Assembly: GCA_964526565.1 (NCBI GenBank)
Contig: CAZGMC010000046.1
Coordinates: forward strand, 1 to 32,188
Length of the DNA: 32,188 bases
Source: CAZGMC01 sp964526565
GTDB lineage: Bacteria > Pseudomonadota > Alphaproteobacteria > DSM-16000 > Inquilinaceae
Reading direction: 5' to 3'
The notes under the pieces were generated by a model. That model worked only from the letters and a program-made list of their open reading frames with translations, was not told where the DNA came from and made no database searches. Position 1 is the stretch's first letter. Each line of letters opens with the position of its first letter. This document shows positions 18,041-26,836 of this stretch, in pieces. The position numbers were made by a program, and so were the translations under genes.

Positions 18041-21000
18041 ATGACAAAAAGAATGCTTGTCGACGCGACCCACCCCGAAGAAACGCGGGTGGCCGTCGTG
18101 AGCGGCAACCGGCTTGAGGAATTCGATTTCGAGGCCGCCAGCAAGCAACAGCTCAAAGGCAACATCTATCTCGCCAAGGTGACCAGGGTCGAACCGTCGC
18201 TGCAGGCCGCCTTCGTGGAGTATGGCGGCAACCGGCACGGCTTTCTGGCCTTCTCCGAGGTCCATGCGGACTACTACCGGATCCCCGTTGCCGACCGCGA
18301 AGCGCTGATGGCCGAGGAGGCCCGGCGGCCACCGCGCGAAGACGATGAGTTCGGCGGGCCGGAGGAGGATCCGGGCGAGGACGAGGCTCCCGGCGGGCGC
18401 GAGGCCGGCGAGGAGCCCGACGAAGAGGATCGCCGGAGCCGAGCCGATCGCGAAGAGTTGGAAGAGGCCGGCGGCGCTGCCGCCGCTTCGGAACGTTGTG
18501 AGCCGGCGGCCGACGCAGAGGTCGAGGGCACGTTTCCTGCTCTGAGTCTCGACACCCTGATTCGGCCTGGAGCAGAAGAGGCACCCGTCCTGCCCGGTGG
18601 CCGCGACGATGCGGGCGCCGCCGTGGCGGAGCCGGGAGACGTCTGGCCGCCCCATGCCCTCGCCCTGGAGGCGTGGCGTCCCGAGACGATCGCCGAGCCC
18701 CCGGCGTCGTGGGAGGATGTCGGGCCGATGCCCGAGTCTGGGTCGGGTGCGTCTTCGACGATGGCGGATCGCAGCGGGGATGGCCGGAAGCCTGAACCAG
18801 AGTGCGGATCTGCCGCGGCGGCAGTGGAAACGGCGGACCAGGTTGATATCGCCGCGCGGCGGATCGATTACGTCGAGGCCGTCGGCGGGGGCATGCCGAC
18901 CGAGGGCGGCGCGCCGGACGACGAGGCCGACCGCGCGGTGGCGCTGGAGTCCGGCCGCGTCGAGACCGTAGGCGGCAATGACGGCGTCGAAGAGGCGCAG
19001 CCGGCGGCGCCACGCCGGCCGCTGCGCAGCTACAGGATCCAAGAGGTGATCAAGCGCCGGCAGATCATGCTGGTGCAGGTCACCAAGGAGGAGCGCGGCA
19101 ACAAGGGCGCGGCACTGACCACCTATTTGTCCCTGGCCGGGCGCTACTGCGTGCTGATGCCCAACACCCCGCGCGGCGGCGGGGTCAGCCGCAAGATCAC
19201 CAGCCCCAAGGACCGCAAGCGCATGAAGTCCATCCTTGAGGACCTGGCGGTCCCCGAGGGCATGGCCGTCATCCTGCGCACCGCCGGGCTGGAGCGGACC
19301 AAGGCCGAGATCAAGCGCGATTTCGACTACCTGCTGCGGCTGTGGGACTCGATCCGCGAGATCACGCTGGAGTCGACGGCGCCATGCCTCATTCATGAGG
19401 AGGCCAACCTCATCAAGCGCGCCATCCGCGACCTGTACTCGAAGGACATCGACGAGGTGCTGGTCGCCGGCGAGGACGGGTACCGCACCGCCAAGGACTT
19501 CATGCGGATGCTGATGCCCTCCCACGCCAAGAAGGTGCAGCACTACCGCGAGAGCGTGCCGCTGTTCCACCGCTATCAGGTGGAAAGCCAGATCGAGGCG
19601 ATGCACAGCCCCGAGTTGCAGCTCCGGTCGGGCGGCTACATCGTGATCAACCCGACCGAGGCACTGGTCGCCATCGACGTCAATTCGGGCCGCGCCACGC
19701 GCGAACGCAACATCGAAGAGACCGCCTACAAGACCAACATGGAAGCGGCCGAGGAGATCGCCCGCCAGCTGCGCCTGCGCGATCTGGCCGGATTGATCGT
19801 GATTGACTTCATCGACATGGAGGACGAACGGCACATCGTCGCGGTCGAACGCAAGCTGAAGGAATCGATGCGCACCGACCGGGCCCGCATCCAGCTCGGC
19901 CGGATCAGCCCGTTCGGGCTGCTCGAGCTGTCGCGCCAGCGGCTGCGTCCAAGCTTCTTCGAGACGCACTTCGAGACGTGCCCGCATTGCCGTGGGCGCG
20001 GCCTCGTGCGCTCCATCGGCTCGGCAGCGCTGCACGTGCTGCGCGCCATTGAGGACGAGGGCATCCGCAAACGCTCCAGCGAGATCACCGTTACGGTGCC
20101 GACCGACCTGGCGCTCTACATCCTCAACCAGAAACGTGACACGTTGGCCGAGATCGAGGCCCGCTACAACTTCCGGGTCCTGCTCGACCGCGACGACTCG
20201 CTGGTCACCCCCGACCTGCGGTTGGAGCGCGGCCGCAGCCGTGCCGAGGCGGAAGGCGCCGAGCCATCCATCGACACCGCCAGGCTGATGGCCGAGACCG
20301 ATGCCGCGCTGGCCGCGGAAGCCGCCGAGGCCGAGCCCGAGGCGGACAGCGACGCCGAGGGCGCCGAGGCCGAGGGCGCCGAGGCCGAGGGCGCCGAGGC
20401 CGAGGGCGCCGAGGAGCGGACCGACGCCGGCAAGCGCCGCAAGCGCCCGCGTCGCCGCCGCAAGACGGACGAGGCGCGCGAGGCGGCCCCCGAGCAGGAC
20501 GAAACAGAGACCGAGGAGGCAGCCTCCGACACCGGAGAGGAGGCCGAGACGGCGCCGTCAGCCGAGGACAAGCCCAACAAGAAGAAGCGCCGTCGCGGCA
20601 AGCGGGGCGGACGTCGCCGCGTCGGCGGCCCGGCCGAGGGCGAACTGCCGTCCGGCGAGCAGCCGGCTTTCCCGGCCGCCGCGGCCGGAGAGGAGTGGCC
20701 CGCCCCGTTCGCGGCACCGGCGGATCGGAGCCGCGGACCTGCGGACTGGCCGCAGGAGCAGCCGGCCCCCATGCCGCTGCCGCTCTCGTTCGGCGACGAA
20801 GAAGTTGCTGCGGAGGTGTTCCCGCCGCCGGTCGAGGTCGCCATGCCGCCATCCGCCGGGGAGCAGACGTTCGAGCCTCCAGCGCCGTCTCCGCCTGAGA
20901 CGGAGCTGCCGGTCGAGCCGGCCGCAGCCGGGCCCGCACCGGCGCCGCCGCTCATGGAAGAGCCCGAGACCGCCGCTCCGGAACCGGGGCCGGTGGCTGA

Positions 21001-21394
21001 ACCGATAGCAGCGGCAGAGCCGGTTCACGAGACGCCGGCTGAACCCGCTTCGGAAGCCGAGCACGGGACCCTGGAGCAAATTGCGCCCGCGCCCGCTCCG
21101 CAGCCCGAACCGGACTCTGCAGAGACCACGGCACCGGTTCCCGAGGCATCGCCGGCACCGCCCCAGGAGGAGGTCCCGCCGGCTCTGCCCCAGGCGGAGG
21201 TCCCGGGTGCCGCTGCGGCCGGGGACGAACCGGCCCAGGCCGAGGAGCGGATGCCTGCCATGGCCGAAGGCTCCGACCAGCCGCAACGGCCGTCGGAAGG
21301 CGAAACATCGCCGGCCACGGCAGCCTACGAGGTGGTCAACCAGCCCCCGGAAAAGCCCCGCCGCGGCTGGTGGCAAAGGCTGGTGCAGGGCTGA
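18041..21394 (+). CDS. rne: Ribonuclease E
   Basis: 1117-aa endoribonuclease, the core of the RNA degradosome. The N-terminal S1 domain begins at about 40 (GNIYLAKVTRVEPSLQAAFVEYG) but is interrupted by an acidic, Glu/Ala/Gly-rich insertion (about 95-327) before resuming with SYRIQEVIKRRQIMLVQV. Next come the 5'-sensor/RNase H-like region and the DNase I-like catalytic domain with magnesium ligands D546 (AIDVNSGR) and D589 (IVIDFIDM), spaced 43 residues as in E. coli (303/346). The zinc link is CPHC at 647-650. The C-terminal half is disordered: acidic repeats, Arg-rich RNA-binding blocks (RKRPRRRRK, KKKRRRGKRGGRRR), then Pro/Ala/Glu-rich sequence and a terminal RRGWWQRLVQG, the GWW motif that binds PNPase in Caulobacter. 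ATG 18041 has GAGGA seven bases upstream; the longer frame from 17933 is not protein-like. Confidence 0.97.
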   Translation: MTKRMLVDATHPEETRVAVVSGNRLEEFDFEAASKQQLKGNIYLAKVTRVEPSLQAAFVEYGGNRHGFLAFSEVHADYYRIPVADREALMAEEARRPPREDDEFGGPEEDPGEDEAPGGREAGEEPDEEDRRSRADREELEEAGGAAAASERCEPAADAEVEGTFPALSLDTLIRPGAEEAPVLPGGRDDAGAAVAEPGDVWPPHALALEAWRPETIAEPPASWEDVGPMPESGSGASSTMADRSGDGRKPEPECGSAAAAVETADQVDIAARRIDYVEAVGGGMPTEGGAPDDEADRAVALESGRVETVGGNDGVEEAQPAAPRRPLRSYRIQEVIKRRQIMLVQVTKEERGNKGAALTTYLSLAGRYCVLMPNTPRGGGVSRKITSPKDRKRMKSILEDLAVPEGMAVILRTAGLERTKAEIKRDFDYLLRLWDSIREITLESTAPCLIHEEANLIKRAIRDLYSKDIDEVLVAGEDGYRTAKDFMRMLMPSHAKKVQHYRESVPLFHRYQVESQIEAMHSPELQLRSGGYIVINPTEALVAIDVNSGRATRERNIEETAYKTNMEAAEEIARQLRLRDLAGLIVIDFIDMEDERHIVAVERKLKESMRTDRARIQLGRISPFGLLELSRQRLRPSFFETHFETCPHCRGRGLVRSIGSAALHVLRAIEDEGIRKRSSEITVTVPTDLALYILNQKRDTLAEIEARYNFRVLLDRDDSLVTPDLRLERGRSRAEAEGAEPSIDTARLMAETDAALAAEAAEAEPEADSDAEGAEAEGAEAEGAEAEGAEERTDAGKRRKRPRRRRKTDEAREAAPEQDETETEEAASDTGEEAETAPSAEDKPNKKKRRRGKRGGRRRVGGPAEGELPSGEQPAFPAAAAGEEWPAPFAAPADRSRGPADWPQEQPAPMPLPLSFGDEEVAAEVFPPPVEVAMPPSAGEQTFEPPAPSPPETELPVEPAAAGPAPAPPLMEEPETAAPEPGPVAEPIAAAEPVHETPAEPASEAEHGTLEQIAPAPAPQPEPDSAETTAPVPEASPAPPQEEVPPALPQAEVPGAAAAGDEPAQAEERMPAMAEGSDQPQRPSEGETSPATAAYEVVNQPPEKPRRGWWQRLVQG
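20354..20413 (+). repeat. Four perfect 15-bp tandem repeats inside rne
   Basis: The unit GCCGAGGGCGCCGAG occurs four times without a mismatch, encoding an (AEGAE) repeat in the disordered acidic part of RNase E. The identity of all copies at the DNA level suggests recent slippage expansion, and copy number probably varies between strains. Confidence 0.9.
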
Positions 21395-21410
21395 GGAGGC
21401 AGATGCCGGC

Positions 21411-21455
21411 TGTCAGATGCCAGGGATCAGTCGCCTGATCCCTGGTCGCCTGACA
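21411..21455. terminator. Bidirectional terminator hairpin between rne and the 542-aa gene
   Basis: A perfect 11-base stem CCAGGGATCAG / CTGATCCCTGG (21420-21430, 21435-21445) with loop TCGC, extended on the outside by TGTCAG (21411-21416) pairing with CTGACA (21450-21455). A second small hairpin GCCGG-AAG-CCGGC follows at 21466-21478. The site lies between convergent genes. There is no proper U-tract, so it may also act as a 3' stability structure. Confidence 0.7.
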
Positions 21456-21501
21456 TTACAGTGATGCCGGAAGCCGGCGTCAGCCGCGGCAGCCATCGGC
21501 G

Positions 21502-23130
21502 TCAGCCCTTGTCATCCAGCAGCAGGGCCAGGGCCGTCTGGGTGGCGATGATGGTCATCACCGGGATGTCGCTCACCGGGGTGTCGCCGTACAGCGCGCG
21601 GGCCAGCAGCAGGAAGTCCTGCCACGGCGGCACCTGCCCGCGCTTGCCGTGACGCGCCCACCGCGCCAGCCAGTAGAACCGCTCCGCCCATTTGGCGCGG
21701 CGCTTGTCGAGCAGGGTGTAGACCCGCGCGATCGCCTTGCTGAGGTCGTCGAAGGTCAGCCCCGACAGCAGGTCCAGGACCTCGGCGTCCTCTTCGAACC
21801 ACGACTGTACGATTTCATACCGCTGCAGCCAGTCCTCGCTGCGGCGCAGGGTGCGCTTGACCGCGGCCGGGGCCAGCGTCTTCTCGGGCAGCTCGGCGAC
21901 CAGTGCCGCCGTCGCAGCCTGCGGGTCCAGATGGGGATCGCGCCACTCCCGGGCGCCCACCGACTCGGCGACCTGCAGCAGTCCGGCCGGCGGTACGCGC
22001 CCAGCCTGCAGGCCGCGCCCCAGCAGGTAGCCGACGCGCTCGTCGATGAAATCCGCCGCCACCTGCAGCGTCGTGACGGAAGCCTCCACCTCCTCCATCA
22101 TGGCGCGCTGCTCCGCCTTGGAGCGGGTCTGCACGGTCCAGGCCTCGGCGATCCCTTCCGCCTCCTTCAGCAACACGCTGGCGACGTAGGCGCGGCGCCC
22201 CTCCTGCCACGTGCCGAACAGGCTCTGCGCGCCGGAGCCGTCGATGGCCGTGGCCCGGAAGGTGACGGATGGCGCCTCCGGCCACATGGCCGGCTCCAGG
22301 CCGCGCGACCGTGCCGTCTTGACGGCGCGGTCCAGGGCCGGGCGCTCCGCCTCCGGCAGCCATGAGCGGATGGCGATCAGGCGGCGCAGCGAGTCGGCCG
22401 TCAGCGTGCCGGCGCCGGCCATCTGCTCGACGGCCTGGGTCGCTCCCTCGCGCGCCTTGGCATTGTCGTCGAGCACCATCAGCACGGTCACGTCGCGCAT
22501 CTGCGGGTGCGGCGACAGGGCAAGCTCGATGGCCACGAAGGCGCGGAACTCGGCAGGCATGACGCCGATGGTCTCGTTGATCACCTCGACCACCTCGAAC
22601 GGGTCGGCCTTGCCGCCGGCCGCCAGCTCCTCGATCACCTCGCTCAACTGCGCACGCAGCGCCTCGGTCGAACCGGCCGCCTCGTCCATCGCCGGATGTT
22701 CCATCAGCGCCGACATCAGGTCGTCGCGGACCGGCAGTCTGGCCTCCTTGAGCAGCGCAGCCAGGCGCATCCACTCGTGCGGGTCGATCTCGCGGGCCAG
22801 TTCCATCAGGCGTTCCTGGACCTCGTCCGAGAGCCTTGCCGCCCAGTCGCGGCCCCGCTCGATCCGGTAGCGGATGAACTCGAGCTGCATCCGGAACAGG
22901 ATCGCCAGCGCCTCGACCAGCGCCTCGTCGCGCTCGTCCTTCTTCAGCTCGCCGATCAGCTGGTCGAGCAGCGGCCAGACGGATTCGGGCGTGGCCTCGA
23001 TGAAATCGCGATCCTCGTCGCTGACCTCCAGGCCGCGCTGCTGCCGCAAGGCGGCGGCAGCGGACTTCGCAATGCTCGCGATGCGCTGCTTGTGCTGCAT
23101 GGCGGCGGACGTCTCCACGGGTTGCGGCAA
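21502..23130 (-). CDS. Unrecognised 542-aa soluble helical protein
   Basis: I do not recognise this family. The protein has normal coding composition and no signal peptide or membrane segment. It looks almost wholly alpha-helical: amphipathic helices throughout, with charged blocks such as IGELKKDERDEALVEALAILF (70-90) and RIERGRDWAARLSDEVQERL. The C-terminal part (about 430-540) has aromatic-rich helices (WFEEDAEVLDLL, RFYWLARWARHG). The helical repeat character could suit a scaffold or HEAT-like protein, but no defined repeat unit is visible. Start: ATG 23130 or, in frame, ATG 23100 (MQHKQR). It lies 128 bases downstream of glucokinase on the same strand and ends at a strong hairpin shared with rne. 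No function is proposed. Confidence 0.75.
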   Translation of the reverse strand: MPQPVETSAAMQHKQRIASIAKSAAAALRQQRGLEVSDEDRDFIEATPESVWPLLDQLIGELKKDERDEALVEALAILFRMQLEFIRYRIERGRDWAARLSDEVQERLMELAREIDPHEWMRLAALLKEARLPVRDDLMSALMEHPAMDEAAGSTEALRAQLSEVIEELAAGGKADPFEVVEVINETIGVMPAEFRAFVAIELALSPHPQMRDVTVLMVLDDNAKAREGATQAVEQMAGAGTLTADSLRRLIAIRSWLPEAERPALDRAVKTARSRGLEPAMWPEAPSVTFRATAIDGSGAQSLFGTWQEGRRAYVASVLLKEAEGIAEAWTVQTRSKAEQRAMMEEVEASVTTLQVAADFIDERVGYLLGRGLQAGRVPPAGLLQVAESVGAREWRDPHLDPQAATAALVAELPEKTLAPAAVKRTLRRSEDWLQRYEIVQSWFEEDAEVLDLLSGLTFDDLSKAIARVYTLLDKRRAKWAERFYWLARWARHGKRGQVPPWQDFLLLARALYGDTPVSDIPVMTIIATQTALALLLDDKG

Positions 23131-23258
23131 AGCCTCTTTTTGTCACAGCGGCCGGGATGCGGCGCCGATCGATTTTCGATCCCTGCACGGCCATGCTAGG
23201 CCAAGCGCTGCAGCCAAGGCGAGCGCAAACGAACCGGCCCGGCCGCGGCCGCGCCTTC

Positions 23259-24221
23259 TCAGGCCTCGCCGAACAGCGACTTCAGGCCGACGAAGGCGGG
23301 ATAGGGGTGAACGGCGACATAGGCAGGAATCGGCTCCAGGTACGCGCGCAGGCGGCCCTTGGCCTCGAACCGCGCCCGGAAGCCCGAGCAGTCGAACCGT
23401 TCCCCCAGGCGCGGCACGATGCCGCCGGCGACGAACACGCCGCCGCGCGCGCCCAGGGTCAGCGCCAGATTGCCGGCAACGGTACCGAGCATGGCACAGA
23501 ACATGTCCACCGCCGCCCCGGACACCGGACACGAGCCGTCGAGCGCGGCGCCGGTGATGCCGGCGGGGTCGCGCGCCGGCACCTCGCGGCCGTCGACCTC
23601 GGCCAGCGCCCGGTACAGCTCGACCAGGCCCATGCCCGACAGCACCCGCTCGGCCGATACGTGCTCATGGCGTCGGCGCAGCGCCGCCAGCACCGCCGCC
23701 TCGCGGTCGTCGGCGGCCGGCATGGTGACGTGGCCGCCCTCGCCGGGCAGCGCCACCCAGGCCCTGCCGGTCGGCACCACCGACGACACGCCGAGCCCGG
23801 TGCCCGGCCCCAGCACGCCGATCGGCGTGTCCGGCTCGGACCGGATGCCGCCGACCTGGCGGCGGTCGCGGCTGCCCAGGTGCGGCACGGCCAGGGCCAC
23901 GGCCACGAAGTCGTTGAGCACGATCAGCCGCTCCAGCCCCAGGTTGCGCTGCAGGGCCGCCTGCGAGAACGCCCACGGGCAGTTGGTCATCGCCACATGG
24001 TCGCCGGCAACGGGACAGGCGATGGCGACCGCCGCCTGCCGCGGCGGCCGCGGCGAGCCGATGCCGTCCAGATAGTCGCGCATGGCCTCGGCCGGGCCGG
24101 GATAGTCGGCACAGGCCAGCACCCGCACGTCGCCGATGCCGTCGGGACGGGCCATGGCGAAGCGGGCATTGGTGGCACCGATGTCGGCGATCAGGGCGGG
24201 ATACGGGTCGGTGGCGGTCAT
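23259..24221 (-). CDS. glk: Glucokinase
   Basis: 320-aa ATP-dependent glucokinase of the bacterial Glk family (ASKHA fold), phosphorylating glucose at C6 in the cytoplasm. Motifs: phosphate-1 loop LIADIGATNARFA near the N-terminus, sugar-binding NCPWAFS and LNDF, phosphate-2 GVLGPGTGLG, the PGEGGHV substrate loop, and the adenosine GGI near 270. Length is typical. ATG at 24221 (MTATDPYPALIADIG) fits the family; the frame extends to a GTG at 24245 but adds nothing conserved. It lies between the CDF transporter (121 bases upstream) and the 542-aa gene, all on the minus strand; whether they are cotranscribed is uncertain. Confidence 0.93.
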   Translation of the reverse strand: MTATDPYPALIADIGATNARFAMARPDGIGDVRVLACADYPGPAEAMRDYLDGIGSPRPPRQAAVAIACPVAGDHVAMTNCPWAFSQAALQRNLGLERLIVLNDFVAVALAVPHLGSRDRRQVGGIRSEPDTPIGVLGPGTGLGVSSVVPTGRAWVALPGEGGHVTMPAADDREAAVLAALRRRHEHVSAERVLSGMGLVELYRALAEVDGREVPARDPAGITGAALDGSCPVSGAAVDMFCAMLGTVAGNLALTLGARGGVFVAGGIVPRLGERFDCSGFRARFEAKGRLRAYLEPIPAYVAVHPYPAFVGLKSLFGEA

Positions 24222-24342
24222 GACATCAGGGAGACGCGCGGGCACGGACCTTCGATCCTAGCACCGGACCCGCTGCGACAGAAAGCCCCCGTGGCCCGCT
24301 GGCGGCCGTCCTGCCGACAAGCCGCGCGTTCCTGTCCGTGCC

Positions 24343-25257
24343 TCACCCGTGCACCAGCCGGTCGTCCAGGCGCTCGTCGTTCAGGCCGGCCGGCTCCTGG
24401 TGGATGATGATTTCCGCGGTGGGGAAGGCCTCGCGCAGTGCCGCCTCGACGCTGTCGGCGATCTCGTGCGCGGTGTCCAGCGACAGGGCGCCGTCGATCT
24501 CCAGGTGCAGCTCGATGAAGATGTGGGTGCCGGCGCTGCGCGTGCGCAGGTCGTGCATGCCCTCGACGTCGCTGCGCGCCAGGACGATGTCCTTGATGCG
24601 CTCGCGTTCCGCCGGCGGCAGTTCGCGGTCGAGCAGCATGCCGATGGCGCCGCGGCCGATGGCCACGGCGTTGCGCAGCAGATAGGCGGCCACGGCCAGG
24701 CCGACCACCGGATCGAGCCACAGCGCACCGGTCATGTTGATCAGCACCAGCGTGAGCAACACCGAGGTGCCCGTCACCAGGTCGCCCAAATAGTTCATGC
24801 TGTCGGCCTCGATGGCCGGCGAGCCGGTCAGCCGCACGACGCGGCGCTGGAAGGCGACCAGCGCCCCGGTCAGGACCAGCGCCAGCACCATCACGGCAAT
24901 GCCGATGTGGGTGGCACCCAGCGGTTGCGGCTGGATCAGCCGCAGCACGGCCTCGATCACGATGAACAGCCCGGACCCGCCAATGAAGGCGGACTGGCCC
25001 AGGGCGCTCAGCGGCTCGGCCTTGCCGCGGCCGAACCGGAAGGCGCGGTCGGGCGGCTGCACCGACATGCGCACGCACAGCACGGTGATCAGGGCGGCGG
25101 CCAGATCGGCGGCGCTGTCCAGCAGCGTCGACAGGACGGCCACGGACTCGGTGGCCAGGACCGCGAACAGCTTGGCCACGACCAGCGTGCCGGCCAGCCC
25201 GAAGCTGCCGGCCGCGGCCAGCCGGCGCAGCCGGATCGAACGCTGCTCGTCGTGCAT
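24343..25257 (-). CDS. Cation diffusion facilitator (FieF/YiiP-like) with altered metal ligands
   Basis: 304-aa CDF metal/proton antiporter with six transmembrane helices and a cytoplasmic metallochaperone-like C-terminal domain. It is closely related in sequence to E. coli FieF. In the transport site, TM2 keeps D47 and D51, but TM5 has N155 and D159 where FieF has His and Asp. The TM2-TM3 loop site is also changed: the FieF histidine in FGHGKAE is Arg77 here. The C-terminal dimer sites are kept (MHDLRTR, ELHLEI, AHEIAD), with the last ligand pair HQD changed to HQE. ATG at 25257 has GAAGG upstream; ATG at 25341 adds a non-conserved leader. The family exports divalent metals; the ligand changes make a Zn/Fe assignment unsafe. 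Confidence 0.9.
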   Translation of the reverse strand: MHDEQRSIRLRRLAAAGSFGLAGTLVVAKLFAVLATESVAVLSTLLDSAADLAAALITVLCVRMSVQPPDRAFRFGRGKAEPLSALGQSAFIGGSGLFIVIEAVLRLIQPQPLGATHIGIAVMVLALVLTGALVAFQRRVVRLTGSPAIEADSMNYLGDLVTGTSVLLTLVLINMTGALWLDPVVGLAVAAYLLRNAVAIGRGAIGMLLDRELPPAERERIKDIVLARSDVEGMHDLRTRSAGTHIFIELHLEIDGALSLDTAHEIADSVEAALREAFPTAEIIIHQEPAGLNDERLDDRLVHG

Positions 25258-25444
25258 CGGCCCTTCGCCGGCACGTACAGTCACCTCGGCGGCGCCGCGG
25301 GCAGGCGGCACGTCGCCGTCGTCAACGGCATGGTGGATCATGATTGACAGCGCCCCGCGGCACGTGATCAGGGCAGGCGTTGCTGCCGACGAAGAGTCTA
25401 GGAACAGATGGCGATGCTGTCATCCATTTTGTGCCGCGCCGCCG

Positions 25445-26719
25445 CTATCCCAGCCGCCCGGCCGACCCGTTGTCGTTCGCGGTCGGGGCGCCGGGGAAGG
25501 CGCGGTGTGCCGGGGCGAACACCTCCTCCGGCGCCGGCACGCCACGCAGCCGGTGCTGGCCGCGCGACACCAGCCGCACCGGCGAGGCGCGGGCGAAGGC
25601 CTGCGAGGTCAGGATCGGTGCACCGAGGTCGCGGCACAGCCCCTCGATGCGTGCCGCCCGGTTGACCGCCGGCCCGATCACGGTGAAGTCGAGCCGGTCG
25701 CCGGCGCCGATATTGCCGTAGATCACGTCGCCGACGTGCAGTGCCATGCCGGACTGCACCTCCGCACGACGGTCGCCGCGGCGCGCCGCATTGACCTGAT
25801 CGAGGGCCGCCGCCGCCTCCAGCGCGGCGATCAGGCCGCGGGCGCAGGCCTCGTCCTGCGGCTCGCCGTCGCCGACGCGGAAGATCGCCAGCAGCCCGTC
25901 GCCCATGAACTTCAGCACCTCGCCGCCGGCCCGCTCCACCGCCGGTACGACACAACCGAAATAGTCACCCAGCAGCGCCAGCAGGCCGTCGCGCGGCAGC
26001 GCCTCGGACAGCGCCGTGAAGCCGCGCAGGTCGGCGAACAGGACGACGGCCCGGATCGACCGCCCGGTGCCAACGACGACATCGCCGCTGAGGATGCGTG
26101 CGGCGGCCTCGCGCCCGACATAGCAGTTGAGCAGGCCGAGCGTCAGGTCGCGGCCGGCAATGATGTCGGCCACCGCGCTCAGCGCCGGCAGCACCGCCTC
26201 GATCGTGGCGACGTCGGTCGGCGAGAACCCGGCCGGGTCGCGGGTGGTGGCACCGAACGCCGCCCCCTGACCAAGGCTCAAGGGCATCGGCAGCAGCAGA
26301 TAGTCGGTGCCGCCCTGTCCCTGGAGTTGCTCCAGCAGGGGAAAGTCGAGCTCGGCGTCGGGCCCGGTCAGGCGGCGCCGCACCGGCCGACCGGTCCGGT
26401 GCAGCAGCCCCATCGGACTGTGCAGATAGCGCAGCCTGCTGCCGCGGACGCGCGGGATGCGCAGCTCCTCGACGCCGTCGCCGGGTGCGTCGCTGTGCCA
26501 CAAGCACATGACCGAGGCCAGCTGCGGCAACTGCGCCGGCACGGCGAGCATGGTCCGCCACAGCGGCACGCCCGCCGTGGTCAGCCGCCGGCTCAGCGCG
26601 GCCAGCAGCGCCGCCGGGCCCGGCAGCTGCCGCGCCGGTCCGAGCAGCCAGGCGGCGAGCCCGGCCGCCGCCGGCGGGGTCTCCGATGGCATCATCTCAG
26701 GGCAGGAAGGGTCGGGCAT
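25445..26719 (-). CDS. Class III adenylate/guanylate cyclase
   Basis: 424-aa soluble cyclase making cAMP from ATP. The N-terminal half (about 15-205) is a sensor-like region of unknown type, possibly GAF-like, with no membrane helices. The catalytic domain (about 220-400) has metal ligands D230 (LFADLRGFT) and D274 (KFMGDG), spaced 44 residues, adenine-selecting K270 and D344 (LDFTVIG), and the transition-state pair N353 and R357 (NRAAR). All are present, so it should be active, and the K/D pair indicates ATP rather than GTP. ATG at 26719 is chosen; ATG at 26695 or 26692 is also possible and none has a strong ribosome binding site. It is divergent from the lipoprotein gene across a region with spaced direct repeats. 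Confidence 0.9.
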   Translation of the reverse strand: MPDPSCPEMMPSETPPAAAGLAAWLLGPARQLPGPAALLAALSRRLTTAGVPLWRTMLAVPAQLPQLASVMCLWHSDAPGDGVEELRIPRVRGSRLRYLHSPMGLLHRTGRPVRRRLTGPDAELDFPLLEQLQGQGGTDYLLLPMPLSLGQGAAFGATTRDPAGFSPTDVATIEAVLPALSAVADIIAGRDLTLGLLNCYVGREAAARILSGDVVVGTGRSIRAVVLFADLRGFTALSEALPRDGLLALLGDYFGCVVPAVERAGGEVLKFMGDGLLAIFRVGDGEPQDEACARGLIAALEAAAALDQVNAARRGDRRAEVQSGMALHVGDVIYGNIGAGDRLDFTVIGPAVNRAARIEGLCRDLGAPILTSQAFARASPVRLVSRGQHRLRGVPAPEEVFAPAHRAFPGAPTANDNGSAGRLG

Positions 26720-26770
26720 GGCGATCCAGGGTTGCGGGCGGTGCCTGACCGCGAAACAATAGCATTCTAT

Positions 26771-26807
26771 CGGACGTGACTCACCGGACACGACCGACCG
26801 GACATGA
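26771..26807. repeat. Three direct repeats with 14-bp spacing in the cyclase/lipoprotein promoter region
   Basis: CGGACGTGA (26771), CGGACACGA (26785) and CGGACATGA (26799) share CGGACRYGA and start exactly 14 bases apart. They lie in the 117-base gap between two divergent genes, where an iterated operator would be expected, but a chance or slippage origin is possible. Confidence 0.6.
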
Positions 26808-26836
26808 TCCCCGGTCGACAGCGGAGGGACGGGCGG

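Noticed and set aside
17479..18117. 212-codon plus-strand frame across the rne leader
   Set aside because: Composition is not protein-like, and it overlaps the start of rne in another frame.
17831..20035. 734-codon minus-strand frame opposite rne
   Set aside because: RNase E on the plus strand has all catalytic motifs; this antisense frame has none.
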